A DNA stretch of 64,000 nt from Kitasatospora phosalacinea (GTDB lineage Bacteria > Actinomycetota > Actinomycetes > Streptomycetales > Streptomycetaceae), in contig NZ_BSSA01000019.1 in the NCBI RefSeq assembly GCF_030268885.1, positions 1-64,000 on the forward strand, read 5' to 3'. This document shows positions 7,793 to 16,161 of this stretch, in pieces. The position numbers and the translations under genes are program-made. Position 1 is the first letter of the stretch, and each line of letters begins with the position of its first letter. Below the pieces are notes generated by a model that made no database searches, was not told the DNA's origin, and saw nothing but the letters and a program-made list of their open reading frames with translations.

Positions 7793-10450
7793 ATGCCGGT
7801 GCACTCCCGTGTGGAAACCGTCGAGTTCTTCCTGCCGGAACTCCCCCGCCTCCTCCCCTACGCCTACCATCCGCAGGCCGCGCAGATCGAGATCGCGTCG
7901 AACGGCTGGATCCGCCGACTGCTCGCCGACACCTTCGCGGACGAGGACGCCCTGCTGTTCTTCCTCCGCCAGCGCAACGGGATCTACGGGCCGCTGACCG
8001 TCCCGCACGCCCCGTACCAGCGCGCCCTGGACATCGCCGACTGGTACCAGTACGTCACCGTCATCGACAGCTTCGTCTCCGACCGCACCGCGCTGGGCTC
8101 CAGCGCGCGGGCCGCCCGCGAGGTGTTCGCCCGGATCCTCGGCGACTTCGAGGGCGACGTGGAGCCGGACCCGCAGTTCCCGTACGGGCGGGCCGGGCAG
8201 GACCTGTGGCGGCGGATCAGTCCGGGGCTCAGCAAGCACCAGGTCAAGCGCTTCGCGGCGAGCCTGGAGGCGTTCCTGCGCGGCTGCGCCACCGAGATCC
8301 AGGCCAAGGTGGACGACGCCGTGCCCGACTACGAGACCTGCATGGCGGTGCGGTTGGACAGCTTCGGCTGCGACTTCATCGAGCTGATGACCGAGTACGG
8401 CACCGAGACCGACATGAGCGAGCTGCTCCCCCGGCTGGACGAGGTGCACCTGCACTGCCGACGGCAGATGATCATCATCAACGACCTGCTGTCCTGGCGG
8501 AAGGAGCACGCCCAGGACGACAAGATGACCGTGGTGCGCGTCCTGACCGAGGGCCAGGGCCTCGGCCTGCAGGACGCCGTGAACCGGCTCTGCGCCCTGG
8601 TCGAGGAGCACGAGCGGGCCTACATCGCCGCCCGCGACGAACTCCTCGCCGGACCGCTGGGCGAGCGCGAGGACGTGCGGCGCTACCTGCGCGGCCTGGA
8701 CCACCTGATGGGCGGCAGCCAGGAGTTCGAGTACCTGACGCCGCGCTACTTCGGCGACGGCTCGGCCTGGGACGGCACCACCTCCGGCTGGGTCGACCTG
8801 AACGCGCCGGTCACCCGCTTCCGGCCCGAGCCCTACCCGGCGACCGCGGCGGCGGGGGAGGCGGCCGCAGGAGCGGAGGAGCCCGCGGCGCCGGAGGAGC
8901 CGGAGGAGCCCGCGGCGCCGGAGGAGCGCGCGGAGGCCGCGGGGCCGCAGGAACCCGCGGGGCTCCCGGCGGCGGAGGCGGCCGCGGTCCGGCGGCTCGC
9001 CGCCGGTGGCGGGGAGCGGGTGGCGGAGCGGCCCGCGGGCCGGGCTGCGGCGGGGCGGGACGGCAGGGGCGAGTGGAAGGTGGTGGCGGCCCGGAGGGCG
9101 GTGCCGGTGCTGGGGCACGCGCTGCCGCTGTGGCGGCGTCCGCTGCGGTTCCTGGCCGAACTGCCGGGCGACGCCGACCTGGTGGAGGTGCGGCTGGGCC
9201 CGAAGCGGGCGTACCTGGCGCACAGTCAGGAGCTGGCGCAGCAGGTGCTGACCGATTCGCGGACCTTCGACAAGGGCGGCCCGCTGTTCGAGAAGGCCCG
9301 GCTGCTGGTGGGCAACGGGCTGGTGAGTTCGGAGTGGGAGCCGCACCGGCGGCAGCGCCGGCTGCTGCAGCCCGCGTTCCACCCGTCCCGGGTGCCGGGG
9401 TACATCGCGCTGATGGGCGAGGAGATCGAGGAGGAGCTGGCGTCCTGGCGGCCGGGGAAGGCGCTGGACGTCAGCGAGGTGATGCACGGCCTGACGCTGA
9501 AGATCACCGCGCGGACGATGTTCGCGACCACCGCGGACCGGCGGGCGATCGACGAGGTCGCGTACTGCATGCCGGTGATCATGCGGGGCGTCTACAAGCG
9601 GATGATCGCACCGCTGGGCCTGCAGGAGCGGCTGCCGACCGCGCACAACCGGGACTTCGAACAGGTCCGGGTCCGGATGCGGACGCTGATCCGGGAGACC
9701 CTGGAGAAGTACCGGGCCCAGGGCTCCGAGGACTCCGGCGACCTGATGTCGATCCTGGTCAACGCGCGCGACGAGCAGACCGGGGCCGGGCTCAGCGACG
9801 AGGAGATCCACGACCAGGTGATGACCCTGCTGATCGGCGGCACCGAGACCACCGGCAACACCATGGCCTGGGCCTTCCACCTGCTCGCCACCCACCCCGA
9901 GGTGGAGGAGAGGCTGCACGCCGAACTGGACACCGTCCTGCAGGGCCGCACCCCCGGCTTCGCCGACCTGCACAGCCTGCCGTACACCGGCCGGGTGCTG
10001 ACCGAGACGCTCCGGCTCTACCCGCCCGCCTGGCTGCTCACCCGCACCGTCACCCGCGACACCGAACTCGCCGGACGTCCGCTCGCCAAGGGCTCGATCG
10101 TGATGTACAGCCCGTACGCGCTGGGGCACAACCGCTCGGTCTACCGGGACCCGGAGCGCTTCGACCCGGACCGCTGGCTGCCCGAGCGCGCCGCCGAACT
10201 GCCGCGCAACGTCAACCTGCCGTTCGGCGGCGGCAGCCGCAAGTGCATCGGGGACAGCCTCGGCTTGGCCGAGACCACCATCACGCTGGCCGGCATCGCC
10301 TCCCGCTGGCGGCTGCGCGCGGTGCCCGGCGCCCGGGCCGGGACGGCGGTGCCCCGGGCCTCGCTGGGCACCGGCCCGCTGCCGATGCTCCCCGAGCCGC
10401 GCGGCGCCGCCGCCCGCACCGACGCCCTCGCCGGGGCGGTGGCCCGGTGA
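7793..10450 (+). CDS. Fused class I terpene synthase - cytochrome P450
   Basis: One 885-residue frame holds two complete enzymes. Residues 1-345 are a class I terpene cyclase: an Asp-rich motif in the unusual form D92-S-F-V-S-D97, pyrophosphate-sensor R187, the Mg-binding NSE triad NDLLSWRKE (N230, S234, E238) and the terminal R318-Y319 pair. An Ala/Glu/Pro-rich linker spans about 345-425. Residues 430-870 are a P450: I-helix GGTETT (682-687), ExxR (E738, R741) and haem loop FGGGSRKCIG with C818. The P450 half resembles PtlI/CYP183-like terpene oxidases. The expected reaction is cyclisation of a prenyl diphosphate followed by oxidation of the product. The next gene, a GGPP-type synthase, overlaps its stop codon. 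Whether a diterpene or sesquiterpene is made is not proven. Confidence 0.93.
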   Translation: MPVHSRVETVEFFLPELPRLLPYAYHPQAAQIEIASNGWIRRLLADTFADEDALLFFLRQRNGIYGPLTVPHAPYQRALDIADWYQYVTVIDSFVSDRTALGSSARAAREVFARILGDFEGDVEPDPQFPYGRAGQDLWRRISPGLSKHQVKRFAASLEAFLRGCATEIQAKVDDAVPDYETCMAVRLDSFGCDFIELMTEYGTETDMSELLPRLDEVHLHCRRQMIIINDLLSWRKEHAQDDKMTVVRVLTEGQGLGLQDAVNRLCALVEEHERAYIAARDELLAGPLGEREDVRRYLRGLDHLMGGSQEFEYLTPRYFGDGSAWDGTTSGWVDLNAPVTRFRPEPYPATAAAGEAAAGAEEPAAPEEPEEPAAPEERAEAAGPQEPAGLPAAEAAAVRRLAAGGGERVAERPAGRAAAGRDGRGEWKVVAARRAVPVLGHALPLWRRPLRFLAELPGDADLVEVRLGPKRAYLAHSQELAQQVLTDSRTFDKGGPLFEKARLLVGNGLVSSEWEPHRRQRRLLQPAFHPSRVPGYIALMGEEIEEELASWRPGKALDVSEVMHGLTLKITARTMFATTADRRAIDEVAYCMPVIMRGVYKRMIAPLGLQERLPTAHNRDFEQVRVRMRTLIRETLEKYRAQGSEDSGDLMSILVNARDEQTGAGLSDEEIHDQVMTLLIGGTETTGNTMAWAFHLLATHPEVEERLHAELDTVLQGRTPGFADLHSLPYTGRVLTETLRLYPPAWLLTRTVTRDTELAGRPLAKGSIVMYSPYALGHNRSVYRDPERFDPDRWLPERAAELPRNVNLPFGGGSRKCIGDSLGLAETTITLAGIASRWRLRAVPGARAGTAVPRASLGTGPLPMLPEPRGAAARTDALAGAVAR

Positions 10451-11547
10451 ACGACATCCGGATCGAACCCACCGCCCGCCCCGACGCCCTCGACCTGCTG
10501 CCGCTGGACGGCGCCGACGTCCTGCGGACCCTGGAGCTCTGCCGCGACCTGGTGGCCCCCGCGCTGCGCGAGGCCGTCTCCGGGCTTCCCCCGGACATCG
10601 GCCGGGCCGTCGAGTACACCCTCGGCTGGCGCAGCGTCGAGGGCCTCCCGCAGCAGGCCGGCGGCAAGGCGCTGCGCCCGGCGCTGGCCCTGCTCGCCGC
10701 GCAGGCCGTCGGCGCGCCGCCGCGGAGCGCGGTGCCCGCCGCCGTCGCGGTCGAACTGGTGCACGTCTTCTCGCTGGTGCACGACGACATCATGGACGGC
10801 GACGAGCAGCGGCGGCACCGGCCCTCGGTGTGGAAGGCGTACGGGGTCGGCCCGGCCGTGCTGGTCGGCGACGCGCTGCTGGCGCTGGCGCTGGACTCGC
10901 TGGCCCGGGCCACCAGCGGCCGGATCGGCGCCGCGGCGCTCACCTTCCTCTCCTCCTCGCTGGTCGAACTCGTCGCCGGGCAGGCCGAGGACATCTCCTT
11001 CGAGGACCGGCCGTGGACCGGGCAGCGGGCGGTGACCGTCGCCGAGTACAACGCCATGGCCGACCGCAAGACCGCCTCCCTGCTGGGCTGCGCCTCCGGG
11101 CTCGGCGCCCTGCTGGGCGGCGCCGACGCCGCACAGGTCGCCGAACTCACCCTGGTGGGGCGCCACTTGGGGCGCGCCTTCCAGGCGTCCGACGACCTGC
11201 TCGGCATCTGGGGCGACCCGGACGTCACCGGCAAGCCCGTCTTCAACGACCTCCGGCAGGGCAAGAAGACCCTTCCGGTGATCGCCGCGCTCGGCTCCGC
11301 CGCCCCCGCGGCCCGGCTGCTGGCCGCCCTGCTCGGCAGCGGCGAGGGGCCCGGCGTCAGCGACGAGCAGGACCTGCGGGACGCGGCCGAGCTGATCGCC
11401 GCCGCGGGCGGCCGCTCCTTCGCCGCCGAGGCCGCCGCCCGGCACCTGGAGCAGGCCACCCGGATCATCACCGGCACCGCCGTGGAGAGCGGCGCCGCGA
11501 ACGCGCTGGCCGCGATCGGCCGGTTCGCCGTCCACCGCAGCCACTAG
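10447..11547 (+). CDS. Polyprenyl diphosphate synthase, probably geranylgeranyl diphosphate synthase
   Basis: Codes for 366 residues, with a GTG start inside the stop of the terpene synthase-P450 gene (GTGA overlap). It is a head-to-tail trans-prenyltransferase: first Asp-rich motif D113-D-I-M-D117 followed by RRHRP, GQAED near 178-182, and the second motif DDLLGIWGD (249-257). The first motif lacks the two-residue insertion of bacterial FPP synthases. Position -5 before it is F108, the arrangement of archaeal-type (type I) GGPP synthases, so a C20 product is favoured. It would feed the neighbouring cyclase from IPP and DMAPP supplied by the operon at 19-24 kb. A hairpin follows the stop immediately. 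Confidence 0.92.
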   Translation: MNDIRIEPTARPDALDLLPLDGADVLRTLELCRDLVAPALREAVSGLPPDIGRAVEYTLGWRSVEGLPQQAGGKALRPALALLAAQAVGAPPRSAVPAAVAVELVHVFSLVHDDIMDGDEQRRHRPSVWKAYGVGPAVLVGDALLALALDSLARATSGRIGAAALTFLSSSLVELVAGQAEDISFEDRPWTGQRAVTVAEYNAMADRKTASLLGCASGLGALLGGADAAQVAELTLVGRHLGRAFQASDDLLGIWGDPDVTGKPVFNDLRQGKKTLPVIAALGSAAPAARLLAALLGSGEGPGVSDEQDLRDAAELIAAAGGRSFAAEAAARHLEQATRIITGTAVESGAANALAAIGRFAVHRSH

Positions 11548-11549
11548 CG

Positions 11550-11594
11550 CGGTGCCGGGCGGCCCGCCCCACCCGGGCGGGGCGCCCGGCACCG
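11550..11594 (+). terminator. Strong terminator after the prenyl synthase gene
   Basis: CGGTGCCGGGCG (11550-11561) pairs with CGCCCGGCACCG (11583-11594), and the inner CCCGCCC/GGGCGGG pairing extends the stem. It starts three bases after the stop codon, marking the end of the terpene transcript. Confidence 0.75.
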
Positions 11595-11596
11595 GA

Positions 11597-11694
11597 CCGC
11601 ACCCGCACACCCACGCACCCGCACCCGCACCCGCACCGCACCCGCACCTCCTCGTACCCGTGCATCCGTACCCGTGCATCCGCACCCCAGAGAA
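11597..11694 (+). repeat. CACCCG-type low-complexity repeat
   Basis: An irregular array of CACCCG/CACCCA hexamers runs from about 11597 to 11650 and passes into two copies of a TACCCGTGCATCCG-like unit. It fills the gap between the terpene terminator and the next lipoprotein gene. No gene is seen here; the promoter of the next gene must lie in or near it. Confidence 0.6.
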
Positions 11695-11707
11695 CGGCTC
11701 GACCCTC

Positions 11708-13336
11708 ATGAGAAGCAGAACCGTGCCCGGCGCCTGCCGGCGCGCCCTCCCCGCCGTGCTGTCCGTCGGCGTGCTGGCCCTGGCCGCGTGCGGCTCGCCG
11801 GCCGCCGGTGGCGGCGGCGGGGCGGGGGCCGCCGGAACCCCCCGCAGCGGCGGCACGCTGACCTACGCGGTCGGCACCGACGTGCTGTGCGCGGACCCGC
11901 AGCAGGCCGGGAACGGCGACGAACTCGCCGCGGCCCGCGGGCTGGTGGACTCGCTCACCGCCCACGACCCGGACAGCGGCAAGCAGGTCCCGTGGCTGGC
12001 GAGCTCCTGGGAGGTCGGCGAGGGGGCCCGCAGCTTCACCTTCCACCTGCGCACCGGGGTGACCTTCAGCGACGGGACGCCGCTGGACGCGCAGGTGGTG
12101 AAGGGCAACTTCGACAACGTCGCCAAGCTGGGCGCGCACGCCGTCCAGGCCACCAGCTACCTGGCCGGGTACCGGGGCACCACCGTGGTCGACCCGCAGA
12201 CCGTGCGGATCGACTTCGACCAGCCCAACGCCAAGTTCCTGGAAGGGACTTCCTCCCCCAGCCTGGGCCTGGTCGCGACCGCGACGCTGGCGAAGCCGGC
12301 CGCCGACCGGTGCAGCGAGGGCGTGATCGGCTCCGGCCCGTTCACCCTGGAGCGCTTCACCCGCAACCAGCAGGTGGTGGAGGTGCCGCGCAAGGACTAC
12401 GCCTGGGCCGCCGCCAACGCCGCGCACCAGGGCCCGGCGTACCTGTCCTCGCTGGTGTTCAAGGTGGTGCCGCAGGACGGGGTGCGCTCCGGCGGCCTGC
12501 GCTCCGGCCAGTTCGACGCGATCGGCGCGGTCGGCCCGCAGGACCGGCAGCCGCTGCGCGCCGCGGGCTACCAGCTGCTCACCCGGGCGGTGCCCGGCCT
12601 GGTGTACAGCCTGAACGTCAACGTCTCGCGGCCCGCGACCGCCGACCCGGCGGTGCGCACGGCGCTGCGGCTGGCCCTGGACCGGCAGCAGATCGTCGAC
12701 ACCGTGCTGGGCGACGGCAGCAAGGCCGCCACCAGCGTCCTGGCCTCGACCACCCCCGGCTACACCGACCTGGGGCCGAAGCTGGCCGCCGACCCCGCGG
12801 GCGCCGCCCGGCTGCTGGACGGCGCGGGCTGGACGAAGGGCCCCGACGGCGTCCGCACCAAGGACGGAACCCGGCTGTCGCTGGTCGCCGTCTGGTTCGG
12901 CGGGGCCGGGCCGGTGCAGACCAGCCTGGAGCTGGCCCAGCAGCAACTGAAGTCCGTCGGCGTGGAGTTGACCCTGCGGCCGATCGCGATCGCGCAGGCG
13001 ATAGCGACCTTCAAGGCCGGGGACTACGACCTGATCGACGGCCAGGGCTCCAACGCCGACCCGGACATCCTGCGCACCTACTACAACCCGCAGGGCCTCA
13101 ACGTGGTCCGGCTGCCCGCCGGTCCGCTGCAGGACCTGCTCAACTCCCAGGCCACCGAGGCGGATCCGGCGGCGCGGGCGCAGCAGGTCGGCAAGGCCCA
13201 GCAGCAGCTGGTCGACGACGGCTACGCGATCCCGCTGTACGAGGCGACCGGCGTGATCGGGCTGGCCCCGCGCGTCCACGGCGTGAGCTTCGACGCCGCC
13301 TCCCGGCCGCAGTTCCACGACGCCTGGCTCTCCTGA
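11708..13336 (+). CDS. Peptide/nickel-type ABC transporter substrate-binding lipoprotein
   Basis: Codes for 542 residues. A basic N-terminus, hydrophobic segment and lipobox LAAC (near residues 23-26) mark a lipoprotein signal. The rest matches the family 5 binding proteins (DppA/OppA/NikA): PWLASSWEV, FHLRTGVTFSDGTPLDAQVVKGNFD and a late YDLIDGQGSNADPDILRTYYNP segment. It begins a five-gene block with an IclR regulator, two permeases and a fused ATPase. The ligand cannot be deduced. The location between terpene and precursor genes may be chance or may mean import of a co-substrate or signal. Confidence 0.92.
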   Translation: MRSRTVPGACRRALPAVLSVGVLALAACGSPAAGGGGGAGAAGTPRSGGTLTYAVGTDVLCADPQQAGNGDELAAARGLVDSLTAHDPDSGKQVPWLASSWEVGEGARSFTFHLRTGVTFSDGTPLDAQVVKGNFDNVAKLGAHAVQATSYLAGYRGTTVVDPQTVRIDFDQPNAKFLEGTSSPSLGLVATATLAKPAADRCSEGVIGSGPFTLERFTRNQQVVEVPRKDYAWAAANAAHQGPAYLSSLVFKVVPQDGVRSGGLRSGQFDAIGAVGPQDRQPLRAAGYQLLTRAVPGLVYSLNVNVSRPATADPAVRTALRLALDRQQIVDTVLGDGSKAATSVLASTTPGYTDLGPKLAADPAGAARLLDGAGWTKGPDGVRTKDGTRLSLVAVWFGGAGPVQTSLELAQQQLKSVGVELTLRPIAIAQAIATFKAGDYDLIDGQGSNADPDILRTYYNPQGLNVVRLPAGPLQDLLNSQATEADPAARAQQVGKAQQQLVDDGYAIPLYEATGVIGLAPRVHGVSFDAASRPQFHDAWLS

Positions 13337-13508
13337 ACCTCCCGGAACGGGCACACCGCCCGCACCCTGCACCCCAGAAGTACACAACTGGATTGCTACG
13401 CACCGCAGTTCGAACATATCAGCGATGTGAACAGTTCATTGAACCGCCGCCCGCCCGCGCCCGGCGTGGTGACCTGGCCCGACCCGCTACCGACACGGAG
13501 TGTGAACC

Positions 13509-14351
13509 ATGAACGCCACGGTGAAGTCCGCGGTCCGCGCGGCGGCCACCGCCGAGGGGCTCGGCCCGGAGCCGCACGGCGCCGTGGCCAAGTCCGTCCT
13601 GGTCCTGGACACCCTGCCCGGCGACGGCAACTCGATCGGGCTCGCCGAGATCGCCCGGCGCACCGGACTGCCCAAGACCACCGTCCACCGCATCCTCGGC
13701 ATCCTGACCGGCCTCGGCCTGGCCGGGCGCCACCCGACCGGCTACCGCCTCGGCGACCACATACCCGACCTGGTCAAGGAGACGCCGTGCGTGCGCACCA
13801 CCGAACTGCGCGAACGGATGCTCCCCTACCTGCTGGACCTGCACCGGCTGACCGACGAGGCGGTGCACTTCGGGGTCCTGCGCGACCAGGGCGTGCTCTG
13901 CCTGGAGCGGCTGCACGGGCACCGCAGCGCCCCGCTGCCGGTCCGGGTCGGCCGGGTGCTGCCCGCGCACGCCACCGCGCTGGGCAAGGTGCTGCTGGCC
14001 TTCACCGACGAGTCGGCGCACGCGTCCACGTCGGCTCCGGCTCCGGCGCAAGGCGGCGTCCGGGCGCACGAGTTGGCACCCTTCACCGCCCGCACCCTGA
14101 CCCGCACGACGGCCCTGGCCCGCGAGCTGGCGACCGTCCGCACCCGCGGGATCGCCCTGGACCACGGGGAGTTCCGCCCCGAGGTGCACTGCCTGGCCGC
14201 GCCCGTGTGGGGGCCGGGCCGGGTGCTGGTCGGTGCGGTGTCGACCAGCTGGCCCGCGAACCGGCTCTGCGTGGAGGAGGCCGGCCGGCACGTCCGGCTG
14301 GTCGCGCACGCCGCCTCGCGCGCCCTCGGCTCGCTCTCCGAGGCGGCCTGA
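13509..14351 (+). CDS. IclR-family transcriptional regulator
   Basis: Codes for 280 residues. An N-terminal winged HTH (SIGLAEIARRTGLPKTTVHR, about 45-70) is followed by the IclR effector domain (about 100-275) with AVHFGVLRDQGVLCLERL, a GRVLPAHATALGKVLLAF segment and a late RGIALDHGEFRPEVHCLAAPV segment, all family signatures. It sits between the binding-protein gene and the first permease, seven bases before the latter, so it is probably part of the transporter transcript and its regulator. The start at 13509 has CGGAG upstream. Confidence 0.92.
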   Translation: MNATVKSAVRAAATAEGLGPEPHGAVAKSVLVLDTLPGDGNSIGLAEIARRTGLPKTTVHRILGILTGLGLAGRHPTGYRLGDHIPDLVKETPCVRTTELRERMLPYLLDLHRLTDEAVHFGVLRDQGVLCLERLHGHRSAPLPVRVGRVLPAHATALGKVLLAFTDESAHASTSAPAPAQGGVRAHELAPFTARTLTRTTALARELATVRTRGIALDHGEFRPEVHCLAAPVWGPGRVLVGAVSTSWPANRLCVEEAGRHVRLVAHAASRALGSLSEAA

Positions 14352-14358
14352 CCCCGCC

Positions 14359-15321
14359 ATGACCCGCTACCTGCTGCGCCGCCTGGCGCACACCGCCTTC
14401 GTCCTGTGGGCGGCCTTCACCGCCTCCTTCGTGCTGCTGTTCCTGCTGCCCGGCGACCCGGTCGCGACCATGGTGCTCGGCGGCGGCGGATCGGCCGCCC
14501 TGGACGGCGCCCAGGTCGCCGCGCTGCGGCACGCGTACGGCTTCGACCGGCCGGTGCCCGCCCAGTACCTGGACCGGCTGCTGCACGCCCTGCACGGCGA
14601 CTTCGGCAGTTCGGTGCAGAGCGGCGAACGGGTCGGCGCGCTGATCGCCGACGCGCTCCCGCAGACCGCCCAGCTCACCGGTGCGGCCCTGCTGCTGGCC
14701 CTGCTCGGCGGCGGCGCGCTGGCCCTCGCCGGGGCGTGGACCCGCAGCCGCCGGCTGGCCCGGCTGCTCGACGCGGCGCCCGCCCTCGGGGTCTCCGCGC
14801 CGACCTTCTGGACCGGCCTGATGCTGATCCAGTTCGTCTCCTTCCGGCTCGGCCTGTTCCCGTCCGTCGGCGCGGCCGGACCGGCCGCGCTGGTGCTGCC
14901 CGCGCTCACCCTGGCCCTGCCGGCCGGCGCGGTGCTCGCCCGGGTGTTCACCGGCAGCCTGCGGGCCGCCCTCGGCGAGCCGTACGTCACCACCGCGCGG
15001 GCCAAGGGCGCCACCCGGGCCCGGGTGTACTTCGGGCACGCCCTGCGCAACGCGGCGGGCGCCCCGCTGGCCCTGCTCGGGCTGCTGGTCGGCGAACTGC
15101 TCGCGGGCTCGGTGGTCACCGAGACGGTGTTCTCCCGCGGCGGCCTGGGCCGGGTCACCGCCTCGGCCGTCGCCACCCAGGACATCCCGGTCGTCCAGGG
15201 CCTGGTGGTGCTCGGGGCCGCGGTCTTCGCCCTCGCCAACCTGGCCGTCGACCTGGCCCAGCCGCTGGTCGACCCGCGCCTGCTCGTCCGCACCGCCGCC
15301 CCGCGGAGCGTGACCGCGTGA
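14359..15321 (+). CDS. ABC transporter permease (DppB-type)
   Basis: Codes for 320 residues with six predicted membrane helices. The N-terminus MTRYLLRRLAHTAFVLWAAF and the LPGDPVATM segment are typical of DppB/OppB permeases, and the EAA-like loop (EPYVTTARAKGATRARVYFG) contacts the ATPase. The stop overlaps the GTG start of the next permease (GTGA), so the two are made together. Confidence 0.93.
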   Translation: MTRYLLRRLAHTAFVLWAAFTASFVLLFLLPGDPVATMVLGGGGSAALDGAQVAALRHAYGFDRPVPAQYLDRLLHALHGDFGSSVQSGERVGALIADALPQTAQLTGAALLLALLGGGALALAGAWTRSRRLARLLDAAPALGVSAPTFWTGLMLIQFVSFRLGLFPSVGAAGPAALVLPALTLALPAGAVLARVFTGSLRAALGEPYVTTARAKGATRARVYFGHALRNAAGAPLALLGLLVGELLAGSVVTETVFSRGGLGRVTASAVATQDIPVVQGLVVLGAAVFALANLAVDLAQPLVDPRLLVRTAAPRSVTA

Positions 15322-16148
15322 GCCTGCTGACCGCCACCTCGGTCCGGGTGCGCTCCGCCGGTGCGGGCGCCCTGACGGCCGCCGGGTACCTGCTGCTGGT
15401 GCTGGTCGCGGCCGTCGCCCCCGGCCTGTTCACCGACCGCGACCCGCTCGCCGCCCGCCCCGCCGACCGGCTGCTGCCGCCCGGCTCCGGGCACCCGTTC
15501 GGCACCGACGAACTGGGCCGCGACCTGTTCGCCCGGGTCGTGCACGGCACCGCGCTGTCGCTGGAGGCCGCCGCGATCGCCTGCGCGATCGCCCTGGTGC
15601 TGGGCACCGCGCTGGGCCTGCTGTCCGGGGCGCTCGGCGGCCGGGTCGACGAGCTGCTGATGCGCGCCACCGACGTGCTGCTGGCGATCCCCTCGCTGCT
15701 GCTGTCGCTGGCCCTGGTCACCGCGCTGGGCTTCGGCACCGTCAAGGCCGCGGTCGCGGTCGGCGTGACCTCGGTGGCCGGGTTCGCCCGGATCATGCGG
15801 GCCCAGGTGCTGCGGGTGCGGGCCGCTCCGTACGTGGAGGCGGCCCGGGCGGCCGGGGCCCGGTGGCCCGCCGTCCTGCTCGGGCACGTCCTGCCGAACG
15901 CCTGGGGGCCCGTCCGCGGCTTCGCCGCCCTGCAGTTCGCGACCAGCCTGCTGTCGGTCTCCTCGCTGGGCTTCCTCGGCTACGGCGCCGCGCCGCCCGC
16001 GCCCGAGTGGGGCTCGCTGGTGGCCGCCGGACAGAACTGGTTCGCCTCCGCCTGGTGGCTGAGCACCCTGCCCGGGCTGACCGTCGCCGCGACCGTGCTG
16101 GCCGTCAACCGGCTCGCCGCCGCCCTGCCGGACGCGGAGAGACCTTGA
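15318..16148 (+). CDS. ABC transporter permease (DppC-type)
   Basis: Codes for 276 residues. It shows the DppC/OppC pattern: HPFGTDELGRDLFARVVHG before the first conserved helix and the EAA loop EAARAAGARWPAVLLGHVLPN, with a GFLGYGAAPPAPEWGSLV segment near the end. About six membrane helices are predicted. It starts inside the stop codon of the partner permease and lies 13 bases before the ATPase gene. Confidence 0.93.
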   Translation: MSLLTATSVRVRSAGAGALTAAGYLLLVLVAAVAPGLFTDRDPLAARPADRLLPPGSGHPFGTDELGRDLFARVVHGTALSLEAAAIACAIALVLGTALGLLSGALGGRVDELLMRATDVLLAIPSLLLSLALVTALGFGTVKAAVAVGVTSVAGFARIMRAQVLRVRAAPYVEAARAAGARWPAVLLGHVLPNAWGPVRGFAALQFATSLLSVSSLGFLGYGAAPPAPEWGSLVAAGQNWFASAWWLSTLPGLTVAATVLAVNRLAAALPDAERP

Positions 16149-16161
16149 ACGAGGAGAGAGC

